A stretch of 21,742 nt of DNA from Marinospirillum sp. (GCA_007119985.1 SKOQ01000109.1:1-21742); one strand, 5' to 3'; counted from the first letter of the stretch, positions 7,245-14,045 are shown. Made by a program: numbers and translations. Notes: generated by a model not told the origin, from the letters alone.

Positions 7245-8360
7245 ATGACCCTGAATAGTATTGAAGAGATTATTGAAGATCTGCGTCAAGGTAAGATGGT
7301 GATCTTGATGGATGACGAAGATCGTGAGAACGAAGGCGATCTGATTATGGCCGCTGAAAAAGTGACGCCAGAGGCGATCAACTTTATGGCTCGCCATGCC
7401 TGTGGTTTGATTTGTTTGACGCTGACCTCGCAGCGTTGCGAACAGCTGCGTCTGCCTTTGATGGTCGATCAAAACGGGGCGCAGTTTTCAACCAACTTCA
7501 CCTTATCGATTGAAGCCGCCACTGGGGTGACGACGGGTATTTCAGCGGCAGACCGCGCACGCACGGTCCAGGTGGCTGTGGCACGCAATGCGCAAGCCAC
7601 GGATATTGTGCAGCCTGGACATATCTTCCCGCTGCGCGCTCAACCAGGTGGTGTGCTCCAGCGTGCCGGCCACACCGAAGCCGGATGTGATCTGGCTGCA
7701 TTAGCCGGCTTTGAACCTGCTGCGGTGATTGTCGAAATTATGAATCCTGATGGCACGATGGCGCGTCGTCCTGATTTAGAAGCTTTTGCCGCTGAGCATC
7801 AGCTGAAAATTGGCACCATTGCGGATCTGATTCATTATCGTGTGACCAACGAGCATACCGTCACGCCAGGCGAGCGTTATACCTTGGATACAGAGCATGG
7901 TGAGTTTACCGTGCAGGTGTTTCAGGATCACGTGCAAGGCGTCAGTCATCTGGCGTTAGTCAAAGGCCAGCCAACGCCTGAGCGGCCCACGTTGGTACGT
8001 GTACATCAGGCTGACACCTATAAAGATCTGCTGGATGCGCGTCAGCCAGGTAAAACCAGCTGGAATGTTCGCCGCTCTTTACAGACCATCGCCGAGGCAG
8101 AAGAGGGTGTGTTGGTCTTGTTAGCGCCGACTGGACAGCAGGCCGATCTTGAAGCTCAGCTAAAGCGCTTCCTGGGTCTTGAGCGAGAAATGCGCAGCAG
8201 TGCGCAAGATGGTGCAGGGACCTATTTAACCATCGGTACAGGCGCCCAAATTTTACGTGCTTTAGGTGTGGGCAAAATGCGTCTGCTATCCTCGCCGCTG
8301 AAATTTGGTGCCTTGTCTGGTTTTGATTTAGAAATTGTTGAAACTCTGGGCGCAGAATAA
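7245..8360 (+). CDS. ribBX: 3,4-dihydroxy-2-butanone-4-phosphate synthase fused to a degenerate GTP cyclohydrolase II-like domain (RibBX; often annotated RibBA)
   Basis: The N-terminal domain (residues 1-205) is an intact RibB, making the four-carbon precursor of lumazine from ribulose 5-phosphate: DDEDRENEGD (R27, E28, E30, D32), RAGHTEAGCDLA (H143, T144, E145) and E164. The C-terminal part (206-371) has the GTP cyclohydrolase II fold length but lacks its active site: where the family has RxHSECLTGDxxxSLRCDCG, this protein has RVHQADTYKDLLDARQPGK, no cysteine occurs in the whole domain, and the EGRGIGL motif is replaced by TGQQADLEAQ. This is the RibBX variant known in Proteobacteria, whose X domain has no known function. 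GTP cyclohydrolase II must therefore come from another gene. ATG 7245 is chosen over an upstream in-frame start at 7212 because AAGAGG lies six bases before it and the protein then begins exactly like RibB. Confidence 0.95.
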   Translation: MTLNSIEEIIEDLRQGKMVILMDDEDRENEGDLIMAAEKVTPEAINFMARHACGLICLTLTSQRCEQLRLPLMVDQNGAQFSTNFTLSIEAATGVTTGISAADRARTVQVAVARNAQATDIVQPGHIFPLRAQPGGVLQRAGHTEAGCDLAALAGFEPAAVIVEIMNPDGTMARRPDLEAFAAEHQLKIGTIADLIHYRVTNEHTVTPGERYTLDTEHGEFTVQVFQDHVQGVSHLALVKGQPTPERPTLVRVHQADTYKDLLDARQPGKTSWNVRRSLQTIAEAEEGVLVLLAPTGQQADLEAQLKRFLGLEREMRSSAQDGAGTYLTIGTGAQILRALGVGKMRLLSSPLKFGALSGFDLEIVETLGAE

Positions 8361-8408
8361 GCCTTGATGGGTTTTGATTCTTCACCCTTTAACTGTAGGT
8401 TATTGAAT

Positions 8409-8885
8409 ATGCAGCAGATTACAGAAACCCAAGGTCAACTTGGTGCGGTCCAAGGTCAGTTCGTTTTGGTGGTTGGCCGCTTTAATCATTTTGTGGTTGA
8501 AAGCCTGGTTGCTGGCGCGATTGACACCCTGACGCGTCACGGTATTGCTCGCGATCAAATCGAGATCGTACGTGCTCCAGGTGCATGGGAGCTGCCTTTG
8601 GCCGTCCAGCAGGTGCTGAAGCATCGTCAGCCAGCAGCCGTGATTGTGCTCGGCGCGGTGATTCGTGGCGGCACGCCCCATTTTGAATATGTCGCTGGAG
8701 AGTGCAATTCAGCTCTAGGTCGCCTGATGATGGACAGCAGCCTTCCGATTGCCAATGGTGTGCTTACGGTGAATTCTATTGAGCAGGCGATTGAGCGCTC
8801 AGGCACCAAGATGGGCAATAAGGGTTCTGAAGCCGCTGAAGCCGCTCTGGAAATGGTCCATCTGCTGCAGGCACTAGGACGTTAA
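8409..8885 (+). CDS. ribH: 6,7-dimethyl-8-ribityllumazine synthase RibH
   Basis: RibH condenses the RibB product with 5-amino-6-ribitylaminouracil to give lumazine, the substrate of riboflavin synthase. The 158-residue length is normal. Visible motifs: GRFN (23-26), APGAWELPLA (56-65), GAVIRGGTPHFEYVAGE (82-98, with catalytic H91) and SIEQAIERSGTKMGNKGSEAA near the C-terminus. The open frame continues 15 codons upstream, but ATG 8409 is chosen because an AGG lies nine bases before it and the protein then has the family's normal N-terminus. It lies 48 bases after ribBX and is followed after a single base by nusB, consistent with one operon. No FMN riboswitch precedes it. Confidence 0.97.
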   Translation: MQQITETQGQLGAVQGQFVLVVGRFNHFVVESLVAGAIDTLTRHGIARDQIEIVRAPGAWELPLAVQQVLKHRQPAAVIVLGAVIRGGTPHFEYVAGECNSALGRLMMDSSLPIANGVLTVNSIEQAIERSGTKMGNKGSEAAEAALEMVHLLQALGR

Positions 8886-8886
8886 T

Positions 8887-9393
8887 ATGACCGCTGCAAA
8901 GAAAAGCAAACCCTCACGCAGTCAGGCACGTTCAGCGGCCCGTCAGCTGACCTTGCAAGCCCTCTATCAGTGGCAAGTCAGTGGTAATCCCATGCACCAG
9001 GTGGAGGCGAGCATTCGTGCCTCTGTCCCTGATGATGGGCTTGAGCCTCATGAAGAAATTACACTGGTGCTTCAACGTGCGGATTTGGCTTATTTCCATG
9101 AGCTGGCCCAGCAGATCCCACAAAAAGTGCAAGAGCTGGACAACAGCTTTAGTCACTTCCTGGATCGCCGTCTTGAAGAGCTCGATCCTGTCGAGTTGGC
9201 CTTATTGCGCCTTGCCGCTTATGAGCTGATCTTTCGTTTGGATGTGCCTTATCGGGTCATTATCAATGAGTCCGTTGAACTGGCGAAACGCTTTGGTGCG
9301 ACCGCAAGTCACAAGTACATCAACGGGATCGTGGATAAGTTGGCTCAGCATCAGCGTATGGCAGAAATTCAAGCCAAGCGTCAGTCCCAATAG
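8887..9393 (+). CDS. nusB: Transcription antitermination factor NusB
   Basis: NusB binds BoxA RNA together with NusE (S10) to support antitermination of rRNA operons. This is an all-helical protein of 168 residues with a basic N-terminus (SRSQARSAARQLTLQALYQWQVSG, quoted part residues 10-33 in outline) and the conserved C-terminal core (LDPVELALLRLAAYEL, VPYRVIINESVELAKRFG, HKYINGIVDKLA). The start ATG is one base after the ribH stop, so translation is probably coupled. The ribH-nusB pairing is widespread in bacteria. The 168-residue length is slightly longer than the roughly 140 of E. coli, owing to a longer first third and a short tail. Confidence 0.97.
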   Translation: MTAAKKSKPSRSQARSAARQLTLQALYQWQVSGNPMHQVEASIRASVPDDGLEPHEEITLVLQRADLAYFHELAQQIPQKVQELDNSFSHFLDRRLEELDPVELALLRLAAYELIFRLDVPYRVIINESVELAKRFGATASHKYINGIVDKLAQHQRMAEIQAKRQSQ

Positions 9394-9402
9394 GCCAGCA
9401 TC

Positions 9403-10350
9403 ATGGATGAATTTGCACTGATCCAGCAGTACTTCTCCAGTATTGGTACGCCAAGCAAGCAGGTGGTGCTGGGGATCGGTGATGACTGCGCCTTATTGGC
9501 TGGTCACACTGGAGAACAACTGGCGATTTCGGTGGATACCTCTTTACCGGATCGTCACTTTCCAGCACAAGCTGATCCTTGGGCCATCGGATGGCGCGCA
9601 CTGGCAGTGGCTTTTTCTGATTTGAGCGCCATGGCGGCCGAGCCTGTTGGTTTTACGCTGGCGCTCAGCTTGCCTGAGCAAGACCCAGTGTGGCTACAGG
9701 CGTTTAGTCAGGGTTTACGCGCTTTTGCTGAGGCTCAGCACTGCCCGCTGATCGGTGGAGATACCACCCGCGGGCCGTTGTCGATCAGTGTTCAGGTCAT
9801 CGGCCGGGTTCCGGCACATCGTGTCTGGCGACGCCAAGGCGCCCAGGTCGGCGATGTGATTGCCGTGCTGGGCGATCTCGGTGCGGCCTATGCCGGTCTG
9901 CAGAGCCTACTGGCTGATCCACCGCGAGCACAGGATCGTCATCAGTGGAATGCCATCGAACAGGCTTATATGCTGCCCGCCAGCCGCATGCAAGAAGCCC
10001 TTCGTCTGCGTGAGCAGGTGAAGGTCAGCGCTTGTATTGATATTTCGGATGGCCTTCTTGCTGATTGTCAGCACCTATTAGCAGCCTCTGCGGTTGCTGC
10101 TGAGCTAGATTTAGCGGCTCTGCCGATCCATCCGTGGCTAAAAAAACACTGGCCTATTGAGCAGCAACAGTTTGCGGCTTGCGAAGGCGGGGATGATTAT
10201 GCGTTGTTGTTGACGCTGCCCTCTGCTGAACTGCCTCTTGCTCGGCAGCTTTGCCCGCATTTAACCGTGATCGGGCGCTGTGTTGCAGGAGCGGGTATGC
10301 ATAATCAGGTTGGTGAACGTCTCGCGCCACGCGGATTTAAGCATTTTTAA
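9403..10350 (+). CDS. thiL: Thiamine-monophosphate kinase ThiL
   Basis: ThiL phosphorylates thiamine monophosphate to thiamine pyrophosphate with ATP. It belongs to the PurM/HypE-like ATP-binding superfamily and all signature blocks are visible in order: GIGDDCA (24-30), SVDTSLPDRHF (43-53), FSDLSAMAAEP (71-81), GGDTTRG (118-124), DISDGLLAD (213-221) and GGDDYALLL (262-270). Length 315 is normal. The start is nine bases after nusB, with no strong Shine-Dalgarno of its own, so reinitiation from nusB translation is plausible. The nusB-thiL-pgpA order is common in gammaproteobacteria. Confidence 0.97.
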   Translation: MDEFALIQQYFSSIGTPSKQVVLGIGDDCALLAGHTGEQLAISVDTSLPDRHFPAQADPWAIGWRALAVAFSDLSAMAAEPVGFTLALSLPEQDPVWLQAFSQGLRAFAEAQHCPLIGGDTTRGPLSISVQVIGRVPAHRVWRRQGAQVGDVIAVLGDLGAAYAGLQSLLADPPRAQDRHQWNAIEQAYMLPASRMQEALRLREQVKVSACIDISDGLLADCQHLLAASAVAAELDLAALPIHPWLKKHWPIEQQQFAACEGGDDYALLLTLPSAELPLARQLCPHLTVIGRCVAGAGMHNQVGERLAPRGFKHF

Positions 10351-10390
10351 ACATTCACGGCTCATCCAGCGCAAGGATTAAGGTCTCACT

Positions 10391-10873
10391 ATGCCTAGGA
10401 ATCAAGCCCCCGCCTCGGTTTGGCGAAATCCCATTCATTTTCTCGCTTTTGGTCTTGGTAGTGGTGCAGCACCTTGGGCCCCCGGCACCTTCGGTACGCT
10501 GGCCGCTATTCCACTGTATTTCTTGTTAGCGCAATGTTCACCTTTGTTTTATGTCCTCATCACTCTACTGGCTTTTGTTCTTGGCTGTTGGTTGTGTGGA
10601 AAAACATCACGTGATCTAGGTGTGCATGATCATGGTGGTATTGTATGGGATGAGTTTGTTGGTTATTGGATCACCATGGCTTTTTTACCTGTGCATTGGA
10701 CTTGGGCGCTGGCTGGATTTATTTTGTTCCGGTTTTTCGATATTATCAAACCTTGGCCGATTCGATGGTTAGATCAACATGTTTCTGGTGGTTTTGGTAT
10801 TATGATTGACGATGTCCTCGCAGGTCTTTATGCGTGGATTATATTGTTTTTTGTTTATTATGTTGTTTTTTAG
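10391..10873 (+). CDS. pgpA: Phosphatidylglycerophosphatase A PgpA
   Basis: PgpA dephosphorylates phosphatidylglycerophosphate to phosphatidylglycerol in the inner membrane. The 160-residue protein has three or four hydrophobic helices and the family's motifs: PGTFGTLAA (31-39), DHGGIVWDEFVG (80-91, with D87/E88 as likely metal ligands), FRFFDIIKPWPI (113-124) and GFGIMIDDVLAG (134-145). It follows thiL by 40 bases. The last 60 or so bases and the gap behind it are clearly richer in A/T than the surroundings; the encoded C-terminal helix (Ile/Leu/Phe/Val/Tyr) explains much of this. Identification is firm. Confidence 0.96.
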   Translation: MPRNQAPASVWRNPIHFLAFGLGSGAAPWAPGTFGTLAAIPLYFLLAQCSPLFYVLITLLAFVLGCWLCGKTSRDLGVHDHGGIVWDEFVGYWITMAFLPVHWTWALAGFILFRFFDIIKPWPIRWLDQHVSGGFGIMIDDVLAGLYAWIILFFVYYVVF

Positions 10874-10897
10874 TATGGATATTATTTCGAGGTGAGG

Positions 10898-12178
10898 ATG
10901 AAAAAGTATTTAGCAATCGGTGGTGCGGCGCTCGTAGTGCTGGGTGGTGTGACGCTGAAAACAGGCTCGACCTATGAAGCCGAAAGTCGCCGTGCCTTAG
11001 ACCAGGCCCTGTCTGATCCTGCGTTGGAGCTGGTGAGCCATGAAGTCGAGTCCGGCTTTTTCGGTTCACAAGAAGCCTTGGTGCTGGCTATGGATCTGGG
11101 TTATGGCGATCGTCTGTTAATCCGTTCAGCGAGTCAGGCGCGCTACTTCCCAGGCTGGGCCAGTTTTAAAGGTGGTATGGAAATCGAGATAGAAGAAGAG
11201 TATGGCAAGATCACGAGTATTAATGATTTCTTAAATCAGCCTGCTTTTCCTTATCAAGGGACGGCCAACTGGCGTGGTGCTCAGCTGAGCTTTGATATTC
11301 CTAATATTGATATTAATGAAGAGGGTGTTGAAGTCACTCTGCGTGATTTAAATCTTGAAATGCATTATCGCTTTGGTGGTGCAACCAAGCTAGAGATGGG
11401 TGTTGGTGCTATTGATATCAGTGAGTCCAGAAGCGAAGATGGCTTGCGCCTGCGTCATTTGAGTGCTGTGGTGGAGCAAGAAGGTGAGTATCCTTGGGTG
11501 CGCTCCAGCCTAACGCTGGATTTGGAATCCTTGGACTTTGTAGAACAAAGCGGCTGGAATTCCACCAGTCTGAGCTTGGCCGGTTTAACCTTGCAGCAGC
11601 AGATGAGCCTGACGCCTGCGGCGCTGGATTATGCATTAACAATGAGTCAGGACACTTTTAGTATGAATGATGTTTTCATGCTGAATGATTTCGCTCTAGA
11701 GATGCACACAGAAAATATTCTAGGCGAGCCTGCTGCTAATCTGCTTGATATCTTTGTCAATGAGATGCGTGGTGAAGAGAAGTCGGCAGATGCCGTAAAT
11801 ATGATGCGCTATGTCACTGAACTGCTTGCGGCTTCACCTGCTCTGGTGGTGGATCAAATGCGCTTTCAGATGGACATGATGGGTAAAGAGATTAATGAAA
11901 GCCTCTTTGCTCGTTTGGGCTTCAATGGGGAGGGCTTAGAGCCAGCTTTGGTCGAGTCAGTCTTGTTTGATATGGGGCCTCGTCATCAGCGTTATGACAA
12001 CGAAGAAGCCTTCTTTGCGCGTCTTCAGTTGCGTGCAGAGTTACAAGAGCTGAGTGCCAGCCTGCTGAATGGCATGATGCTACCCATCCCCAATGACTAC
12101 CTGGTGGAGGAAGGCCCGCAGGTCTTTTTGCTCGAAAACGGTGAGTTCACCCTAAACGGACAGCCGCTCAGCCTCTAG
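10898..12178 (+). CDS. DUF945 (YdgA-type) family protein
   Basis: A 426-residue protein with an N-terminal signal anchor (MKKYLAIGGAALVVLGGVTL) and a periplasmic beta-rich body, matching the DUF945 family that includes E. coli YdgA. Typical features are the VESGFFGSQEAL segment after the membrane helix and a GxxxGTANWRGAQLSFDIP-like middle region. The role of the family is not established. ATG 10898 is preferred to the in-frame GTG two codons earlier because GAGG lies five bases before the ATG and the MKK start is normal for a signal sequence. It follows pgpA by 24 bases on the same strand without a terminator between, so it probably ends the nrdR-pgpA transcript, which stops at the hairpin at 12200-12231. 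E. coli YdgA is longer (about 500 residues). Confidence 0.85.
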   Translation: MKKYLAIGGAALVVLGGVTLKTGSTYEAESRRALDQALSDPALELVSHEVESGFFGSQEALVLAMDLGYGDRLLIRSASQARYFPGWASFKGGMEIEIEEEYGKITSINDFLNQPAFPYQGTANWRGAQLSFDIPNIDINEEGVEVTLRDLNLEMHYRFGGATKLEMGVGAIDISESRSEDGLRLRHLSAVVEQEGEYPWVRSSLTLDLESLDFVEQSGWNSTSLSLAGLTLQQQMSLTPAALDYALTMSQDTFSMNDVFMLNDFALEMHTENILGEPAANLLDIFVNEMRGEEKSADAVNMMRYVTELLAASPALVVDQMRFQMDMMGKEINESLFARLGFNGEGLEPALVESVLFDMGPRHQRYDNEEAFFARLQLRAELQELSASLLNGMMLPIPNDYLVEEGPQVFLLENGEFTLNGQPLSL

Positions 12179-12199
12179 TTTTTTACTGGATGCAGAAAT

Positions 12200-12231
12200 A
12201 AAAAAACCGCTGCGATCACAGCGGTTTTTTT
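12200..12231. terminator. Bidirectional rho-independent terminator
   Basis: Seven A residues, CCGCTG, a six-base loop, CAGCGG and seven T residues form a symmetric hairpin between two convergent genes: DUF945 on + (stop 12178) and the small acidic gene on - (stop 12243). Both directions end in a T-run. Confidence 0.93.
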
Positions 12232-12242
12232 GAGCCCAGCTT

Positions 12243-12452
12243 TTAGTCATCAAAATCAAAGTCATCTTCAATTTGACGCCGCAAGCGCCTTTCTTCGAGC
12301 AGCGCTTCTATCATGCGCCGCTTGGCCAAAGGTGAGATCTCCTTCTCTGCGAGCTTGTCCTTACTACTCAGTTCTAGCTCATAGTCTTCATCGTTGACAG
12401 CAGATTCAAAGACATCATCATCATCGACATAGCTGGTTTCTTCACTACCCAT
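12243..12452 (-). CDS. Small acidic conserved protein, resembles the PA3496 family
   Basis: A 69-residue soluble protein: an Asp/Glu-rich N-terminal half (EETSYVDDDDVFESAVNDED), then a charged helix-forming C-terminal half (KRRMIEALLEERRLRRQIED) ending in DFDFDD. The KRR-x-IE...EERRLRRQ-x-ED pattern resembles the small Pseudomonas PA3496 family, annotated as putative envelope-integrity proteins; this is from memory and tentative. A GGAG ribosome site (12460-12463, - strand) sits seven bases before ATG, and a well-spaced promoter lies at 12488-12516. The downstream end is the bidirectional terminator. No cysteine, signal peptide or membrane segment is present. Confidence 0.8.
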   Translation of the reverse strand: MGSEETSYVDDDDVFESAVNDEDYELELSSKDKLAEKEISPLAKRRMIEALLEERRLRRQIEDDFDFDD

Positions 12453-12487
12453 GAGGCGGCTCCAAAAGTGGTCTTATTCACACCTGC

Positions 12488-12516
12488 TATATAGGATTTT
12501 TTAGGTCAGAAGACAA
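12488..12516 (-). promoter_or_regulatory. Probable promoter of the small acidic protein gene
   Basis: Read on the - strand: TTGTCT (12516-12511), 17 bases, TATATA (12493-12488). It lies 36 bases before the start codon of the 69-residue protein gene and just after the stop of the LOV gene. Confidence 0.6.
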
Positions 12517-12523
12517 GCTTTTT

Positions 12524-12961
12524 TTATTCGCTGGAGGCTGGATAGTCGCTTTCACCTGTATGGCGCATTTTGAACTCCATCAGTTCAGTCACATCTTTTT
12601 GGACGCCAATATAGTATTGCAGCTGGTCTTCTTCATTGTAGACGGGCGTAATGGAAAGCTCATTCCAAAACAAGGAGCCATCTTTGCGGTAGTTGCGCAG
12701 GACTTCACGGCAGGGGCGACCTTGCTTGAGGGCTTCACGCACGCGATCGAGACCACGCTGATTTTTATCACCGTTTTGCAAAAAGCGACAATCTTGGTAG
12801 AGGATTTCGTCTGCGCTGTAACCGGTGAGCCGCTCAAAGCCTTGATTCACATAGATCAGAATGTGCTCATCGCCTTCTAGCTCGGCGACGACGATGCCGT
12901 CTTGAGACTCATTGACGATTTTTTCCAGCAGCTCTGGGCTAATGGTAGGAGTTCGGCTCAT
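12524..12961 (-). CDS. Short LOV blue-light photoreceptor (PAS/LOV domain protein)
   Basis: A 145-residue protein that is almost entirely one LOV-type PAS domain. The flavin-adduct motif is present as YQDCRFLQ with the photoactive cysteine C58; FMN-contacting residues follow at N90 and N100 (NYRKDGSLFWNEL) and Q121 (YYIGVQKDVTE). The sequence closely resembles the 'short LOV' proteins of Pseudomonas putida (PpSB1-LOV), including VNESQDGIVVAE, GRPCREVLRNYRKDG and the 'YQD' in place of the plant-type 'GRN' before the cysteine. No effector domain is attached; only about 25 residues of likely helix flank the core. It should bind FMN and form a cysteinyl adduct in blue light; the output is unknown. 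An upstream TTG start would add seven residues; ATG 12961 is chosen because an AGGA lies about 11 bases before it and a promoter fits at 12995-13023. Confidence 0.93.
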   Translation of the reverse strand: MSRTPTISPELLEKIVNESQDGIVVAELEGDEHILIYVNQGFERLTGYSADEILYQDCRFLQNGDKNQRGLDRVREALKQGRPCREVLRNYRKDGSLFWNELSITPVYNEEDQLQYYIGVQKDVTELMEFKMRHTGESDYPASSE

Positions 12962-12994
12962 GGCTAGGTGGTTCCTGATCAAAAGGGTGCTGCC

Positions 12995-13023
12995 ACTATG
13001 CCGATTTCTGCCACAAAACTCAA
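12995..13023 (-). promoter_or_regulatory. Probable promoter of the LOV gene
   Basis: On the - strand: TTGAGT (13023-13018), a 17-base spacer and CATAGT (13000-12995), 34 bases before ATG 12961. It lies in the 102 bases between the nsrR stop and the LOV start, so the photoreceptor may be transcribed on its own. Confidence 0.55.
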
Positions 13024-13063
13024 TACGGCACAGGTCAGGAAGCGGCCTAGCCTGCTTTTGTCG

Positions 13064-13531
13064 CTAAGAAACCGCCATAATTTGCAAGGGGAGTTCGTCA
13101 GATTCAGGCCATCCGAGTAGGCTACGCAAATCGGCGGGGTTGCTGAGCAGCTGAGCTAGGGTATAGCCCTCGAGCACACCGAGGAAGGCGTCTTGAGCTT
13201 GGCGCAGTATCGGTTTGAGCTCACAAGCGCTGGTAATAGGGCAGGTGAGCTTTTGGCAATCCACCACCTCAAGTGTGGTTTCAAAATCACGGATGAGTTG
13301 CGCAAGGTTGATGCTGCTTGGATCACGCTCGAGGCGCAAGCCGCCATATTTTCCGCGCACCGTCTGGATGTAATTCATCTGGCCAAGCTTGTGGACGATT
13401 TTCATCAAGTGGTTGCGTGAAATGGCAAAGTGGTAGGCAATATCGCTAATTGTTACTAGGCGTTCATCCTTTTGTACGCCAAGGAACATCAGGACTCGCA
13501 GAGCGTAGTCAGTTTGTCGCGTCAGTTGCAT
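13064..13531 (-). CDS. nsrR: Rrf2-family Fe-S repressor, NsrR type (nitric oxide sensor)
   Basis: A 155-residue Rrf2 regulator: N-terminal winged helix (MQLTRQTDYALRVLMFLG; ISRNHLMKIVHKLG; VRGKYGGLRLERDP) and three cysteines C92-x4-C97-x5-C103, the same spacing as NsrR of E. coli and unlike the C-x5-C-x5-C of IscR. NsrR binds a [4Fe-4S] or [2Fe-2S] cluster that NO destroys, releasing repression of NO-detoxifying genes. The DNA-recognition helix SRNHL and RGKxGGxRL wing match the NsrR group. ATG 13531 is chosen over an upstream TTG because GGAGGA (13543-13538, - strand) lies six bases before it. No NO-reductase, flavohaemoglobin or similar target lies within the window; autoregulation through the dyad at 13630-13652 is possible. 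Confidence 0.88.
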   Translation of the reverse strand: MQLTRQTDYALRVLMFLGVQKDERLVTISDIAYHFAISRNHLMKIVHKLGQMNYIQTVRGKYGGLRLERDPSSINLAQLIRDFETTLEVVDCQKLTCPITSACELKPILRQAQDAFLGVLEGYTLAQLLSNPADLRSLLGWPESDELPLQIMAVS

Positions 13532-13629
13532 CTCAATTCCTCCGTGGATTTGATGGTCCAGCACTGGCTGCTTAGGATCAAAAAATGCTCTCTGGCTGCA
13601 GCCATACCAGAGAGGTAAAAGTGGCTTGA

Positions 13630-13657
13630 TGACGCACCTTAATCTCGCATCATAACA
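13630..13657 (-). promoter_or_regulatory. Possible nsrR promoter with imperfect operator dyad
   Basis: On the - strand an extended -10 element TGTTATGAT (13657-13649) is followed by an imperfect dyad whose half-sites are TGATGCG (13652-13646) and TGCGTCA (13636-13630). GATGC-type halves resemble NsrR half-sites, but 5 of 7 positions match symmetrically and no good -35 was seen. Position, about 100-120 bases before ATG 13531, suits an autoregulated promoter. Tentative. Confidence 0.3.
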
Positions 13658-13730
13658 TTTCGCTATTCTGCTCCTGTGAGCTTTTGCAGCTCAAGCGTGG
13701 TTTCTTATGCTCTTTTGTTAATTTTTCAGT

Positions 13731-13769
13731 GACCTATCTTGCTGTCTGCGAACAACAGCAAGATAGGTC
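13731..13769. repeat. Perfect 15-bp inverted repeat without a T-run
   Basis: GACCTATCTTGCTGT (13731-13745) and its exact reverse complement (13755-13769) flank a nine-base loop. It begins 14 bases beyond the stop of the 79-residue gene on the - strand, the usual place of a terminator, but neither side carries a run of T in the direction of transcription: the - strand continues ACTGAAAAATTAAC and the + strand GACTCTCTCTG. It may be an atypical terminator or 3'-end stabiliser, or a symmetric protein site. Confidence 0.8.
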
Positions 13770-13782
13770 GACTCTCTCTGTC

Positions 13783-14022
13783 CTAGTGGCTGTATTCCGC
13801 TGAGCGCAAAGCCTTGGCGAAGGCTTCTAACTGTACAGCACACTCTTCGCGAGTGAGGTTGACTGAAGTGGCGATAGCGAGTTCGATCAGCAGTTCAAGC
13901 TCTTCAAAGTGCTTGATACCGACATGATCGCGCCCACTTTGGCTGAGTTTTTCTTTGAAGGCGGCCACAACGCGTTGTGCATGGGCAGTATGTTCACCTT
14001 GAGCATGAGGCAGGTCGGCCAT
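13783..14022 (-). CDS. Small conserved-looking hypothetical protein coupled to ppk2
   Basis: A 79-residue soluble protein, mostly helical in appearance (VVAAFKEKLSQSG; FEELELLIELAIATS; VQLEAFAKALRSAEYS), with one cysteine and a His-rich N-terminus (MADLPHAQGEHTAHAQ). I do not recognise the family. The frame opens upstream at a TTG, but ATG 14022 is preferred because AAGGAG lies about seven bases before it. It starts 23 bases after the ppk2 stop on the same strand, with no promoter between, so it is almost certainly co-transcribed with ppk2. It may accompany polyphosphate metabolism, but that is inferred from position only. Confidence 0.75.
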   Translation of the reverse strand: MADLPHAQGEHTAHAQRVVAAFKEKLSQSGRDHVGIKHFEELELLIELAIATSVNLTREECAVQLEAFAKALRSAEYSH

Positions 14023-14045
14023 GGAAAGCTCCTTATTCAAAGCAC

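Noticed and set aside
7002..7472. 156-codon open frame on the - strand across ribD/ribBX
   Set aside because: It lies opposite well-identified coding sequence of two enzymes, has no ribosome site and its translation resembles no protein I know.
8361..8408. FMN riboswitch before ribH, or elsewhere in the rib operon
   Set aside because: The gaps before ribD (57 bases), ribBX (13) and ribH (48) are too short for an RFN element and lack its conserved GGGGC and AGGG blocks.
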